Shown here: one piece after another, positions 55,688 to 64,000 of the stretch
Numbering within the stretch: the first letter of the stretch is position 1
Layout of the letters: each line of letters begins with the position of its first letter
Origin: Lactococcus paracarnosus
GTDB lineage: Bacteria; Bacillota; Bacilli; Lactobacillales; Streptococcaceae
DNA length: 64,000 bases
Direction of reading: 5' to 3'
Assembly (NCBI RefSeq): GCF_006770285.1
Contig: NZ_CP017195.1
Span: 1,984,001 to 2,048,000, forward strand
Notes under the pieces: model-generated
What the model saw: the letters and a program-made list of their open reading frames with translations, nothing else
Told to the model about the DNA's origin: nothing
Databases searched by the model: none
Position numbers and translations under genes: made by a program

Positions 55688-56554
55688 CTATTCTATTTTG
55701 ATCGTTAATGTGCTTGGGCTATCAGCAGATGCCATGGCTGACAAATCAATCGGTGTATCACCAATCTTGACTGTCAAGCCTCTTGTCCTACCTAGTGTTA
55801 ATACTGTTTCATTACCGGTTAAAGTTGTGGTAACCGGTGTAGCATCACGCAAAGTCACTTGTCCCTCAGGTAAATCAGAATTTGTCATACCAACCCAAAC
55901 AGATGTCCCTGCTGTTACACTCAGACTTACCTTAACTGGGGAAATAATATTTTTAGTTGTTGCAACAAGCGATTGACCTGCTCCGTCTACCTTAACTTCT
56001 GCTTGAGGTGCTGCTACAGCTTTTGATGAACTTTCAGGTGTCGGCGTTTCTTCTACTGGCACAACAGATGTACTTGACGATTTAGAGGCTACTGAAAAAC
56101 GATATAAGCTATCGGCAATATTATTATCTTGCGGTTTATTTAGGAATACCACTGCTGCAATACTGATAACGATTAATGCAGCAACACTTCCTAAAATAGT
56201 AATGGGCAGATAATATTGCCATTTTTTTGTGCTAGTAACCCGTTCCTCTTCCAGCCTCTCTGAAGGTTTGACAAACCGATAATTTTCTGAGAAATCCCTT
56301 GGTTCTCGAACTTCAATTAAGTCCCCTGTTTCGTAAGCACTGATTATTTTATCAGCATCCAAGTCTAGTCGCTCGGCATATTGCTTAATGTATGCCTTGA
56401 TGTAGAAGTCTCCTGGAAGTGCATCATAATTATCTTGTTCCAATGCCACGATGTAAGTCTTTTGAATTTCCGTTAATTTTTCCGCCTCATTAAGCGTCAT
56501 GTCAAGTTTTGCACGCTTTGCACGTAGCACTTGACCAACTGTTTTTTGTGCCAA
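55688..56554 (-). CDS. rodZ: RodZ-like cell-shape protein (helix-turn-helix, DUF4115)
   Basis: The 288-residue protein has an N-terminal helix-turn-helix of the RodZ type (GQVLRAKRAKLDMTLNEAEKLT...PGDFYIKAYIKQYAERL, 1-75), a basic linker, one membrane helix (about 118-138), a Ser/Glu-rich stretch and a C-terminal DUF4115 beta domain (about 200-288). RodZ links the wall elongation machinery to the membrane. The start is TTG at 56554 with AAAGGAG upstream. Confidence 0.9.
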   Translation of the reverse strand: MAQKTVGQVLRAKRAKLDMTLNEAEKLTEIQKTYIVALEQDNYDALPGDFYIKAYIKQYAERLDLDADKIISAYETGDLIEVREPRDFSENYRFVKPSERLEEERVTSTKKWQYYLPITILGSVAALIVISIAAVVFLNKPQDNNIADSLYRFSVASKSSSTSVVPVEETPTPESSSKAVAAPQAEVKVDGAGQSLVATTKNIISPVKVSLSVTAGTSVWVGMTNSDLPEGQVTLRDATPVTTTLTGNETVLTLGRTRGLTVKIGDTPIDLSAMASADSPSTLTIKIE

Positions 56555-56635
56555 GAGAGCTCCTTTCTTTGAAATCTATTATTTTGCTACAGTATTTTTC
56601 TCATTTAGGATGCTTAGTCCTATCGCGTTATTTCC

Positions 56636-57928
56636 TTATGCTTTAGGCTGCATAATAAAATCAGTTGAGACCATCTCTGCTGTAAAATTATCTGCATGAT
56701 ATTCAATTTTTTCTAGCGTTAAGTCTGACAAAATCGTTGGAAAGTCAAAAAAGGTAACGCCTTCAAAAAGGTTGGATGAAAACTGATTAGCAATAAATTC
56801 TAAGGAATTTATTGCTTTATAATAATCTCCTAACATCTCTTTTTTAATAATATTTAACTGTGCCAAATTGAAATCACTACCTATTTTATAACTTTTTAGT
56901 GTTTCACGCAAAATTTTAGCAAGTTTTGTTGGATTTAATGTATCAGCAGTCATACTTGCAAACTGATAATGCGGTGTGACCTCAAAGTCGAAACCAAAAG
57001 AATCATCGATTTGCCCTTGATTATATAACTTTTCATATTGACTACTCGTGTTACCCAATATCATCGTCAGCATGACTTGGATAGCAAGCTTGTATTCAAA
57101 GCGTACCATATCATCTGATGGTAGGGTGTTATACCCTCTAAACCCTAAGGCAAGTTTAGGAATGGTAACATCAAAGGTGATCTCATTTGATCGTTTTTGC
57201 TTTCCTGATACAAATGGTGCCCGTTGTATTTCTGAGATTGCATCAAATTTTTTGTCAGCTTGATTTTGATGGACTAAGACTGATAGATTTGAGACATCAA
57301 AAGGACCTGTTAAAAAAAGCGTCATGTTAGCCGGGTGATAAAACGTACGGTAGTTGTCATAAAGATCTTCCGCAGAAATTTCTCTAATACTTTGCGGTGT
57401 TCCAGCAATATCTGAGGCTAAGGCAGAATCAGGATAGAGATTTTGCAAGAGGCCAAAAAACAAGCGAAAATCAGCATCATCCTGGTACATCTGAATTTCC
57501 TGTGTGATGATGCCTTGCTCTTTTTCCACTGATGCCTGTGTAAAATAAGGATCCTGTACAAAATCCATCAACAAGGCTACATTTGGGGCAATATTTTCTC
57601 TCGTAGAAAAGAGATAAGACGTCCGCGTAAAGCTTGTAAATGCATTTGAGCTTGCTCCTAAGCTACTAAAAAAGTTCATGGCGTCACCATCCTCTTTTTC
57701 AAACAACTTATGCTCTAAAAAATGGGCAATGCCCTCAGGGAAGGTCTTCATATCCGTCTGTCCACGTGGTACAAAGGTCGTATCTAAACTACCAAAATTT
57801 GTGGTGAACAGCCCATAAGTTTTATTAAAGTCAGGTTTGGGTAAGTAATAAACCGTGAGACCATTCCATAGTACCTCTTTATAAAGTACTTCGCCAACTT
57901 GTGGATAACTTTTAATCTCCAAGAACAT
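56636..57928 (-). CDS. yfmH: M16 family zinc metallopeptidase, YfmH-like
   Basis: The 430-residue protein has the inverted zinc motif HxxEH in FLEHKLFE (HFLEH, about residues 69-73) and the downstream Glu in the EKEQGIITQEIQMYQDD region, so it should be catalytically active. It pairs with the inactive-looking homologue just upstream, overlapping by 17 bases; such pairs form two-chain M16 peptidases. Native substrate unknown. Confidence 0.9.
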   Translation of the reverse strand: MFLEIKSYPQVGEVLYKEVLWNGLTVYYLPKPDFNKTYGLFTTNFGSLDTTFVPRGQTDMKTFPEGIAHFLEHKLFEKEDGDAMNFFSSLGASSNAFTSFTRTSYLFSTRENIAPNVALLMDFVQDPYFTQASVEKEQGIITQEIQMYQDDADFRLFFGLLQNLYPDSALASDIAGTPQSIREISAEDLYDNYRTFYHPANMTLFLTGPFDVSNLSVLVHQNQADKKFDAISEIQRAPFVSGKQKRSNEITFDVTIPKLALGFRGYNTLPSDDMVRFEYKLAIQVMLTMILGNTSSQYEKLYNQGQIDDSFGFDFEVTPHYQFASMTADTLNPTKLAKILRETLKSYKIGSDFNLAQLNIIKKEMLGDYYKAINSLEFIANQFSSNLFEGVTFFDFPTILSDLTLEKIEYHADNFTAEMVSTDFIMQPKA

Positions 57929-59174
57929 CTCCCTCCATAAAGTACACTGACTGCAAGGTCAACGTTTCAGCTAACCTAACCACATCCTCTTTTGTTACGT
58001 CAGAAAGTCGCTGTAGCCACACTGCCTGCGCCAAATAACGCTCTGGTAGAAGCGTCTTAATATAAGCCTGTTCTATCAAATTGGTAGGAGAATCTAATGC
58101 TATAAAATAAGCATTTCTTAGCATATTCTTGGTTTGACTAAGTTCACTATCAGATATATCCCCTGCGACTAGGGCCGCAACCTGAGCCTTGATAAGTGTG
58201 AGGGCCTTGTCATGATCAGCAGCATCTATACCCGCTGAAATTTTTAAGAAACCAGTAAAACTATCAAAACGCGAGTTTGCATAGTATGCTAAACTTTCTT
58301 TTTCTCGGACAGTTGTAAAGAGTTTGCTATGCGAAAAACCACCCAAGATACCATTCAATACTTGCAGTGTTAGATAATCTATATCCCCAAAGGTAACAGC
58401 ATGACGATAACCTAGCTGCAAAATAGACTGATTAATCGCCTCTTTTTCAGTTACTTCTTGAATCCCCTGTGCGCTATCTTGTTTATAAAGAATGCTTGTT
58501 AATGGCACACGATCTGTAAAAGGAAATTTTAAAAATTGGGCAATGATTGCTTGCTCTTCTGATGAGGTCAAGTCGCCTAAAATAGAGATATCAATCGTAT
58601 CAGTCTGCAGCATATTTTGATAGTAATCATAGACACTTTTTCGTGTTTCTTTTGCCAATAAGTCTACAGTCGAAATACTTGGTGTTGCTATATCCTTGTC
58701 CGTAAAAAAAAGTCCTGTCAATTTTGTTGAGGCGACATACGATTTATCTTCACGAGTTGACGCTAAATACTGTAACAGGTTTTTCTTTTCTCGATCAAAT
58801 ATCGCCTCATCAAACCCGTATTTGTCTATAAGCGGCATGAATAGCGCTTGCTGAATAAGTGTTATTGCCTCTGTAATGGTATCACTAGCCACAAACTTAG
58901 GATTGACAATACTCATGCCGATTGTCAGAAAATGATTATCCCCCTTTTTAGATAGACTGGTTGCAAAACTTGCACCGTACATGCTTGACAATTTCTTTTG
59001 AAACTGTTGGCTTGTTGGCAATTGTTCATTAGCCGTCTCCCAGAGGTTTGAAATCAGCACGCGCTTAGCAACTGTATCTCTGGCCATCTTTGTCCGAAAT
59101 CGAATTAAAAACTGAACCGTTTTAAATTTCTTTTCTTTAATAATATGTAGATTAACGCCGTTTTTTATTTTCAT
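57912..59174 (-). CDS. yfmF: M16 family peptidase-like protein, YfmF-like (no zinc motif)
   Basis: A 420-residue M16 homologue. At the place where the HxxEH helix would be, I see LISNLWETANEQLPTSQQF, with no His/Glu zinc ligands. It is thus the regulatory or substrate-holding partner of the active YfmH-like subunit. AAAAGGAAA precedes the ATG; an extended -10 (TGGTATAAT, hexamer 59198-59203) lies about 25 bases upstream. Confidence 0.88.
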   Translation of the reverse strand: MKIKNGVNLHIIKEKKFKTVQFLIRFRTKMARDTVAKRVLISNLWETANEQLPTSQQFQKKLSSMYGASFATSLSKKGDNHFLTIGMSIVNPKFVASDTITEAITLIQQALFMPLIDKYGFDEAIFDREKKNLLQYLASTREDKSYVASTKLTGLFFTDKDIATPSISTVDLLAKETRKSVYDYYQNMLQTDTIDISILGDLTSSEEQAIIAQFLKFPFTDRVPLTSILYKQDSAQGIQEVTEKEAINQSILQLGYRHAVTFGDIDYLTLQVLNGILGGFSHSKLFTTVREKESLAYYANSRFDSFTGFLKISAGIDAADHDKALTLIKAQVAALVAGDISDSELSQTKNMLRNAYFIALDSPTNLIEQAYIKTLLPERYLAQAVWLQRLSDVTKEDVVRLAETLTLQSVYFMEGDVLGD

Positions 59175-59373
59175 AGTTTTCCTTTTTATACTCTTATATT
59201 ATACCAAAAATATAGGCGAGCCTGTCGCAATTGAAAATAAGATTTTCCGTTTTTTTCTGATTAACGCATTGTATCGCATACAAATCAGATTAACGCTTTG
59301 TCAATACAGTTAAATGCCAGATAGCAGACCACTTGCTTTATTTTCGGATTTTGAGTAACAAGTGCTGAATTTA

Positions 59374-59382
59374 TGGTAAAAT
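59374..59382 (+). promoter_or_regulatory. Extended -10 promoter abutting the yaaA start
   Basis: TGGTAAAAT ends at 59382, five bases before the ATG at 59388. GAGG between them would be outside a transcript with a normal start distance. Confidence 0.5.
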
Positions 59383-59387
59383 GAGGT

Positions 59388-59786
59388 ATGAATACTTATA
59401 CGATTTACGATGAATTTATCACCCTTGGCAAACTGCTCAAAGAAGCAGCAATTATTGAAACTGGTGGGGCTGCTAAACACTTTCTAGCGACCAATGACGT
59501 CCTCTATAATGGGGAGTATGAAAATAGACGTGGCAAAAAATTATTTGATGGGGATGTTCTTGAATTCCCCGGTTTTGGCCTTAAAATTAATATTGTTGCG
59601 GCTACTGCTGAAGAAATAGCTGAACGTCAGACTGAACTTGATGAAGAAGCACGCGTTAAAGCTATTGTGAAGCAGATAAATGCCAATAACAAAAAAGCTG
59701 AAACACGTCAGAAGACTGCTGCTAATAATAAAGAACAATACTACAAACGTAAAATAACGAAACCAAAATTCCCAGGTGCCAAATAA
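59388..59786 (+). CDS. yaaA: S4 domain protein YaaA
   Basis: The first 75 residues form the S4 RNA-binding fold of YaaA (FITLGKLLKEAAIIETGGAAKHFLATNDVLYNGEYENRRGKKLFDGD), the gene normally next to recF. The remaining 55 residues are a charged Glu/Lys/Arg-rich tail absent from the 71-residue Bacillus YaaA. Role in ribosome or RNA binding is inferred from the domain. It is seven bases upstream of recF, so they are co-transcribed. Confidence 0.88.
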   Translation: MNTYTIYDEFITLGKLLKEAAIIETGGAAKHFLATNDVLYNGEYENRRGKKLFDGDVLEFPGFGLKINIVAATAEEIAERQTELDEEARVKAIVKQINANNKKAETRQKTAANNKEQYYKRKITKPKFPGAK

Positions 59787-59792
59787 ACTTAA

Positions 59793-60869
59793 ATGATCAT
59801 TTCAGAGTTAACCCTCAAAAATTTCCGAAATTACAAAGCACTCCATCTCGAGTTTGACCCCAACCTTAATATTTTTGTTGGTCAAAATGCTCAAGGCAAA
59901 ACAAATATTGCTGAAAGCATTTTTTTCCTTGCCTTGACACGTAGTCATAGAACGCATACAGATCGTGACTTACTGTCTTGGGATGAAAAGGAGATGCGTG
60001 TTTCTGGGCGTATCATAAAGAAAAATATGACCGTTCCCTTGGAAGTCAGCCTAACAAGTAAAGGTCGAATCGCCAAGGCCAATCATCTTAAAGAAAATCG
60101 CCTAGCTGATTATATCGGCAATCTAAATGTGATTATGTTTGCACCAGAAGATCTAGCAATCATCAAAGGTGCACCCAGTATCAGAAGACGATTTATGGAC
60201 ATGGAAATCGGCCAAATAAGACCGGTCTACCTCTATGATCTCATGCGCTATAACAAGACGCTTAAAGAGAGAAATAGCTATTTGAAGTTCGATCCGACTA
60301 AGATAGATACCGATTTTTTAGACGTCTTGGATGAGCAACTTGTTACATATGGTCATAAAGTCATCGACCATCGCAGACGATTCGTCGAGAGTTTGATGAC
60401 AATCTCTACTGACTTACACGATAAGCTCAGTCATGGCAAGGAAAAACTAGTTGTTAGATATGTGCAAAGTGTAAAGACCGACTTTGCAGCGGAATTGAAA
60501 CAGGCACGTCAGAAAGATCTCTTTCGACATCAAACGTCAGTAGGGCCTCATCGCGATGATCTTCAGTTCATGGTCAATGAGATTGATGTCTCGAATTTCG
60601 GTTCTCAAGGCCAACAACGTACAACAGCCTTATCCATCAAACTTGCTGAGATTGATCTTGTTTTCCAGGAAACAGGTGAGTACCCTGTCCTACTGCTAGA
60701 TGATGTGATGAGTGAGTTAGATAATCAGCGGCAATTAGACTTGTTATCACTTGTTATCGGTAAAACGCAGACCTTTATCACGACGACAACGCTGGATCAT
60801 TTGCAGCACTTACCTGATAAACTCACTGTCTTTAAAGTGAGTGATGGTGAAATTATAAAAGAAAATTAG
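59793..60869 (+). CDS. recF: DNA replication and repair protein RecF
   Basis: RecF is an ABC-type ATPase that loads RecA at gaps. The 358-residue protein has LTLKNFRNYKALHLEF, Walker A GQNAQGKTN, signature FGSQGQQRTTALSIKLAE and Walker B VLLLDDVMSELD. Length is normal. It follows yaaA and ends at a bidirectional terminator. Confidence 0.96.
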   Translation: MIISELTLKNFRNYKALHLEFDPNLNIFVGQNAQGKTNIAESIFFLALTRSHRTHTDRDLLSWDEKEMRVSGRIIKKNMTVPLEVSLTSKGRIAKANHLKENRLADYIGNLNVIMFAPEDLAIIKGAPSIRRRFMDMEIGQIRPVYLYDLMRYNKTLKERNSYLKFDPTKIDTDFLDVLDEQLVTYGHKVIDHRRRFVESLMTISTDLHDKLSHGKEKLVVRYVQSVKTDFAAELKQARQKDLFRHQTSVGPHRDDLQFMVNEIDVSNFGSQGQQRTTALSIKLAEIDLVFQETGEYPVLLLDDVMSELDNQRQLDLLSLVIGKTQTFITTTTLDHLQHLPDKLTVFKVSDGEIIKEN

Positions 60870-60870
60870 C

Positions 60871-60909
60871 AAAAAAAGGCACAGATTTCAGAGAATCTGC
60901 GCTTTTTTT
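60871..60909. terminator. Bidirectional terminator between recF and arcC
   Basis: An A7 run, GGCACAGATT, loop, AATCTGCGC, T7 run. One mismatch and one bulge in the stem. It lies between two convergent genes. Confidence 0.75.
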
Positions 60910-60916
60910 GTAGCCA

Positions 60917-61855
60917 TTATAAGCTAATCACTGTGCCACTCTCACCACTAAAGACCAATGGTGCATTTTTCAGAGAGGCGATAACCGCTTTTCGGCCTGG
61001 CTTAGAACTGGCAAATTGAATTGCTGCTACTACTTTAGGTAACATGCTCCCAGCTGCAAACTCATTTTGTGCTGCATAAGCAGTTGCGTGGGCAACAGTC
61101 AGATAATCCAAGTCAACTTGATCTGCTTGTCCAAATCTGATCGCCACGCGGTCAACTGCTGTTAAGATAAACAAGTAGTCTGCATCAACAAGTTCTGCCA
61201 ATTTAGCAGATGACATATCCTTATCGATGACCGCAACTGCTCCTTCATAATCACCCTCACCACGTTTGATAACAGGGATACCTCCGCCACCACAGGCAAT
61301 AACGATGAACTCGTTATCAAGTAAGTTCAAAATCGACTTACTCTCAACGATATCAATCGGTTTAGGAGAGGCGACAAGCTGACGATAGCCCCGTCCTGCA
61401 TCTTCCTTAAAGACCATGGCTGGGTTTTCATTACCCAGTTTTTCAGCAGCTTCCTGACTATAGAAACTACCAATTGGTTTCGTCGGTGATTTAAAAGCAG
61501 GATCATCAGCTGCAACTTCAACTTGGGTGATGATGGTCGCAACCTGCCATAGCAGCTCCTGTTTTCTAAGTTCTCGCAATAGTGCATTTTGCAAGTGATA
61601 ACCAATATATCCTTGGCTCATGGCCGTACATTCGGGGAGTTGCACATGAGGAATCGAGCTATCCAAATTCGCTGCTAGGTTGATGGCTTTTTCAAGCATG
61701 CCAACCTGCGGGCCATTCCCATGACTAATAATGATCTCATAACCCAGTTTGATCATCTCTACCATGGCAGGTGCAGCCTGATTAATCTGTTTAAGCTGCT
61801 CCTTAGGATTATCACCAAGTGCATTCCCACCGAGTGCAATAACAATTCTTTTCAT
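60917..61855 (-). CDS. arcC: Carbamate kinase of the agmatine deiminase pathway
   Basis: Makes ATP and carbamate-derived ammonia plus CO2 from carbamoyl phosphate. The 312-residue protein has IVIALGGNAL, SHGNGPQVG, CGGGGIPVI, VIDKDMSSAKLA and the C-terminal GSMLPKVVAA. ATG at 61855 has GGTGG upstream. Directly after aguA, it is the energy-yielding last step of agmatine catabolism (aguC in that pathway). Confidence 0.95.
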   Translation of the reverse strand: MKRIVIALGGNALGDNPKEQLKQINQAAPAMVEMIKLGYEIIISHGNGPQVGMLEKAINLAANLDSSIPHVQLPECTAMSQGYIGYHLQNALLRELRKQELLWQVATIITQVEVAADDPAFKSPTKPIGSFYSQEAAEKLGNENPAMVFKEDAGRGYRQLVASPKPIDIVESKSILNLLDNEFIVIACGGGGIPVIKRGEGDYEGAVAVIDKDMSSAKLAELVDADYLFILTAVDRVAIRFGQADQVDLDYLTVAHATAYAAQNEFAAGSMLPKVVAAIQFASSKPGRKAVIASLKNAPLVFSGESGTVISL

Positions 61856-61864
61856 ACTGACCAC

Positions 61865-62962
61865 CTATCTCTTGGGTTGCTGCTGTGTCACACAGTGAAT
61901 GTTACCACCACCATAGACGATTTCAAGTGTATCAACACCCACCACTTTTCTTTCTGGGAACATAGCGCGTATTTGTTCAAGTGCTAGCTGGTCATTTTCA
62001 TCACCGTATTGGGGTACGATAACACCCCCATTTGTAATCAGGAAGTTCATATAAGATGTGATACAGATATCACCATCTTCTCTAGGCATCGTCCCTTCTA
62101 CACTATCAATGGCAAATTCCCCCTTGATCATGATTGCTTTTTTAGGACAGCACAGTTTGTGTACTTTAAGCGAACGTCCCTTAGCATCCGTCATCCCAAT
62201 CAAAGTTTGATAAGCTGCTTGGGCTTGCGTGTAAAAAGGACTTGTCTCATCTTCCGTATAGATACAAGCAACCTCACCTGGTGCAACAAAACAAGCGACG
62301 TCATCCACATGACCATTTGTTTCATCCGGATCAATACCATCTTTCAACCAAAGGACCTTTTTGCAGTTAAGATAAGCACATAACTTTGCTTCGATTTCAG
62401 ACTTAGACAACTCTGGATTTCTACCTTCACTTAAGAGGCACATCTCAGTCGTTAAGACAGTCCCTTGACCATCAACATGAAAAGAGCCACCCTCAAGCAC
62501 AAAATTTTCTGTCTTATAGGTATCAATCCCTTCAACCTCAGCAATTTTTCTTGCAACGAGTTCGTCTTGATCCCAAGGAAAATAAAGTCCATCGACTAGG
62601 CCACCCCAGGCATTAAATTCCCAATCATTCGCCCGAATATCACCTTTATCATTGATGACAAAACTAGGCCCACAATCTCTAACCCAGGCATCGTTATTTG
62701 ACATCTCTAGCACACGGATTTTTCCTGGTAGCTCTTTCCGACAATTAGCATACTGTGCTTGTGACACCACCACCGTCATTTTTGTAAATTGGCTGATTGC
62801 CTTTGCGACATTTGCAAATGATTTTTGGACAGGTTTCGCGCCATCACGCCAGTTATCCGGGCGCTCTGGCCAAATCATCCAAACTTGTTCTTGTGCTTCA
62901 AATTCTCCTGGCATCCTAAAGCCATCTGCTTTCGGTGTGGTGCCACTAATTCTTTTTGCCAT
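61865..62962 (-). CDS. aguA: Agmatine deiminase
   Basis: Hydrolyses agmatine to N-carbamoylputrescine and ammonia. The 365-residue protein has WPERPDNWRDGAKP, NNDAWVRDCGPSFV, LEGGSFHVDGQGT, HVDDVACF and the catalytic Cys in GGGNIHCVTQQ. It lies between the antiporter and carbamate kinase genes, matching the lactococcal order aguB-aguD-aguA-aguC. Confidence 0.96.
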   Translation of the reverse strand: MAKRISGTTPKADGFRMPGEFEAQEQVWMIWPERPDNWRDGAKPVQKSFANVAKAISQFTKMTVVVSQAQYANCRKELPGKIRVLEMSNNDAWVRDCGPSFVINDKGDIRANDWEFNAWGGLVDGLYFPWDQDELVARKIAEVEGIDTYKTENFVLEGGSFHVDGQGTVLTTEMCLLSEGRNPELSKSEIEAKLCAYLNCKKVLWLKDGIDPDETNGHVDDVACFVAPGEVACIYTEDETSPFYTQAQAAYQTLIGMTDAKGRSLKVHKLCCPKKAIMIKGEFAIDSVEGTMPREDGDICITSYMNFLITNGGVIVPQYGDENDQLALEQIRAMFPERKVVGVDTLEIVYGGGNIHCVTQQQPKR

Positions 62963-62986
62963 AATACTTATCTCCTATTTCTATAT

Positions 62987-64000
62987 TTATTTGGTAATTT
63001 TTTTAACAACAATAATGAGTTCCCCTATCACGATAAAGACAATCGCGCCGATCGTGATAGGTAAAACTTGGGTCATCGTCTCAGCACTCAGATTAAAAGG
63101 CACTGCAATAAAGACGATAGAGGTGATGATCAAAATCATCGGTAATGCCACTAACAGATACAAGAACCCTTTTCCGCCAGCCACTTTAAAAGGCCGCTCA
63201 ATATCTGGATCTATTTTTCTGAGTTTTAAAAATGCTGGAAAAATAGGCAGATAAGCAAAGAGAAACATCACCAAGTTTAAGGCAAAGAAAGCCCAGAACA
63301 AATCTTGATTTGGTAGGAATGGGGCCATCACAACAATGACCGAGGCGACAAGCCCATTCATAATAGCTGCACCTGTTGGCATGTCATTTTTCGCACTTTT
63401 TATGGCAAATACGGCTGGCATATCACCATGTTTAGCCGCGTAACAAGCTGTATTATTGACCCCTAATGACCAAGAGGCCATGTTGCCAAATAAGGTTAAT
63501 ATAAACAAAAAGGCGACAAGCGTAACGACTAATCCATCGGTTTGACCAAGCATTAACTGAATACTATCAATCAAGCCGCTACTAGTACTGATATCCGCAG
63601 TTGGAATGGCAACACCGATACCGAACGCTGAAAAGATATAGATTGCTGCAATCACCAGACCACCTGATACAATCGCAAGCGGGATTTGTTTCTTGGGATT
63701 TTCCATGTCGGGTGCAAAGGTACAAACCACTTCAAATCCTAGAAAGTTGAATAAGATAACAGAGATAAAAGATAAAGATTTTAAATCAAAGCTAGGTAAC
63801 AAAGACCCAAGCGTATAATCATTCGCTACACCTCTTGTTACAGCAACATAAATCCCTAGTCCACCGACCAAAAGCGCCAGAAACACTTTGACAAAAGCTG
63901 CCCCATTCAATATCCATAGGCTATCACTGATTGGAAAGAAGCTGATTAACACGACCAACCAGATGAAGAGTAACTCAACCACGATGTCACCAAATGTCCC
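62987..64000 (-). CDS. aguD: Agmatine/putrescine antiporter, amino acid permease family (5' end outside window)
   Basis: The frame is open from the right edge of the window, so the first part of the gene is missing. The visible 337 residues hold about nine membrane helices of an APC-type exchanger (FNFLGFEVVCTFAPDMENPKKQIPLAIVSGG, CYAAKHGDMPAVF, KLRKIDPDIERPFKV). By position next to aguA and arcC it is the agmatine-in, putrescine-out antiporter. aguB and the regulator should lie beyond the edge. Confidence 0.85.
   Translation of the reverse strand, partial: GTFGDIVVELLFIWLVVLISFFPISDSLWILNGAAFVKVFLALLVGGLGIYVAVTRGVANDYTLGSLLPSFDLKSLSFISVILFNFLGFEVVCTFAPDMENPKKQIPLAIVSGGLVIAAIYIFSAFGIGVAIPTADISTSSGLIDSIQLMLGQTDGLVVTLVAFLFILTLFGNMASWSLGVNNTACYAAKHGDMPAVFAIKSAKNDMPTGAAIMNGLVASVIVVMAPFLPNQDLFWAFFALNLVMFLFAYLPIFPAFLKLRKIDPDIERPFKVAGGKGFLYLLVALPMILIITSIVFIAVPFNLSAETMTQVLPITIGAIVFIVIGELIIVVKKITK

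Noticed and set aside
59030..59174. YfmF-like protein as an active zinc peptidase
   Set aside because: The HxxEH motif is missing from the N-terminal region; only the neighbouring YfmH-like protein has it.
62652..63254. 200-codon plus-strand ORF over the aguA-aguD junction
   Set aside because: It is antisense to two well-supported genes and shows no ribosome site or family pattern.
1..64000. CRISPR arrays, prophage, insertion sequences, tRNA or rRNA genes
   Set aside because: I found no regularly spaced repeats, transposase or integrase pattern, and no tRNA- or rRNA-like sequence on reading the window.

Overview
The window is a low-GC Firmicute chromosome segment from the Lactobacillales. 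Gene content and order (glmU-nudF-macP-mtnN, murA-epuA, L-lysine-type murE, tatD-rnmV-rsmA, recA-spx, hisS-aspS with a T-box, yfmF-yfmH-rodZ-pgsA, yaaA-recF, an agmatine deiminase cluster) point to Streptococcaceae, most likely Lactococcus or a close relative. This placement is inferred from gene content, not from a database search. The region is almost entirely chromosomal core. I see no rRNA, tRNA, insertion sequence, prophage or CRISPR array. Most genes are on the minus strand.

Layout. 1-4.5 kb is accessory: a cut-off membrane protein, a PadR regulator with a membrane partner, an NmrA-like oxidoreductase with an Rrf2 regulator, and an MFS exporter. 4.6-11.9 kb is one dense minus-strand run: glmU, nudF, macP, mtnN, pncB, nadE, nadD, pepC (UDP-GlcNAc synthesis, NAD salvage, nucleoside clean-up, peptidase). 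12.2-17.6 kb holds proC, tig, murA-epuA and spx-UPF0223-inositol phosphatase. 17.7-18.7 kb holds a small DUF2829 (Tad2-like) gene and an SDR. 18.7-21.7 kb is the folate cluster folB, folK, folE and a fused Ham1-FolP. 21.9-28.2 kb holds rpsO with a structured leader, the PASTA kinase/phosphatase pair, rsmB-fmt and pflA with a cre site. 28.4-31 kb is an AgrA/ComE-type two-component system. 31-36.4 kb holds CorC/HlyC, an AI-2E family transporter, a GNAT, and rsmA-rnmV-tatD. 36.6-43 kb is accessory: XRE/DUF6442 pair, membrane GDPD, GNAT/DUF1349, YczE-like protein with a divergent YeiL-like regulator, and an HdeD-family gene interrupted by a stop codon. 43.2-49.7 kb holds spx, recA, mutM, murE, hslO and dusB. 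49.8-55.1 kb holds two YitT paralogues, aspS, a small membrane protein and hisS behind a T-box. 55.1-60.9 kb holds pgsA, rodZ, two M16 peptidase homologues, yaaA and recF. 60.9-64 kb holds the agmatine genes aguC/arcC, aguA and the 3' part of aguD.

The strongest candidates for something new are: the Ham1 pyrophosphatase fused to dihydropteroate synthase in a folate cluster that shows no Nudix FolQ; a core-genome DUF2829/Tad2-like gene that appears leaderless and shares overlapping divergent promoters with spx; several genes whose extended -10 box ends only 5-7 bases before the start codon; and an orphan peptide-type two-component system with an undescribed hydrophobic mini-ORF upstream.
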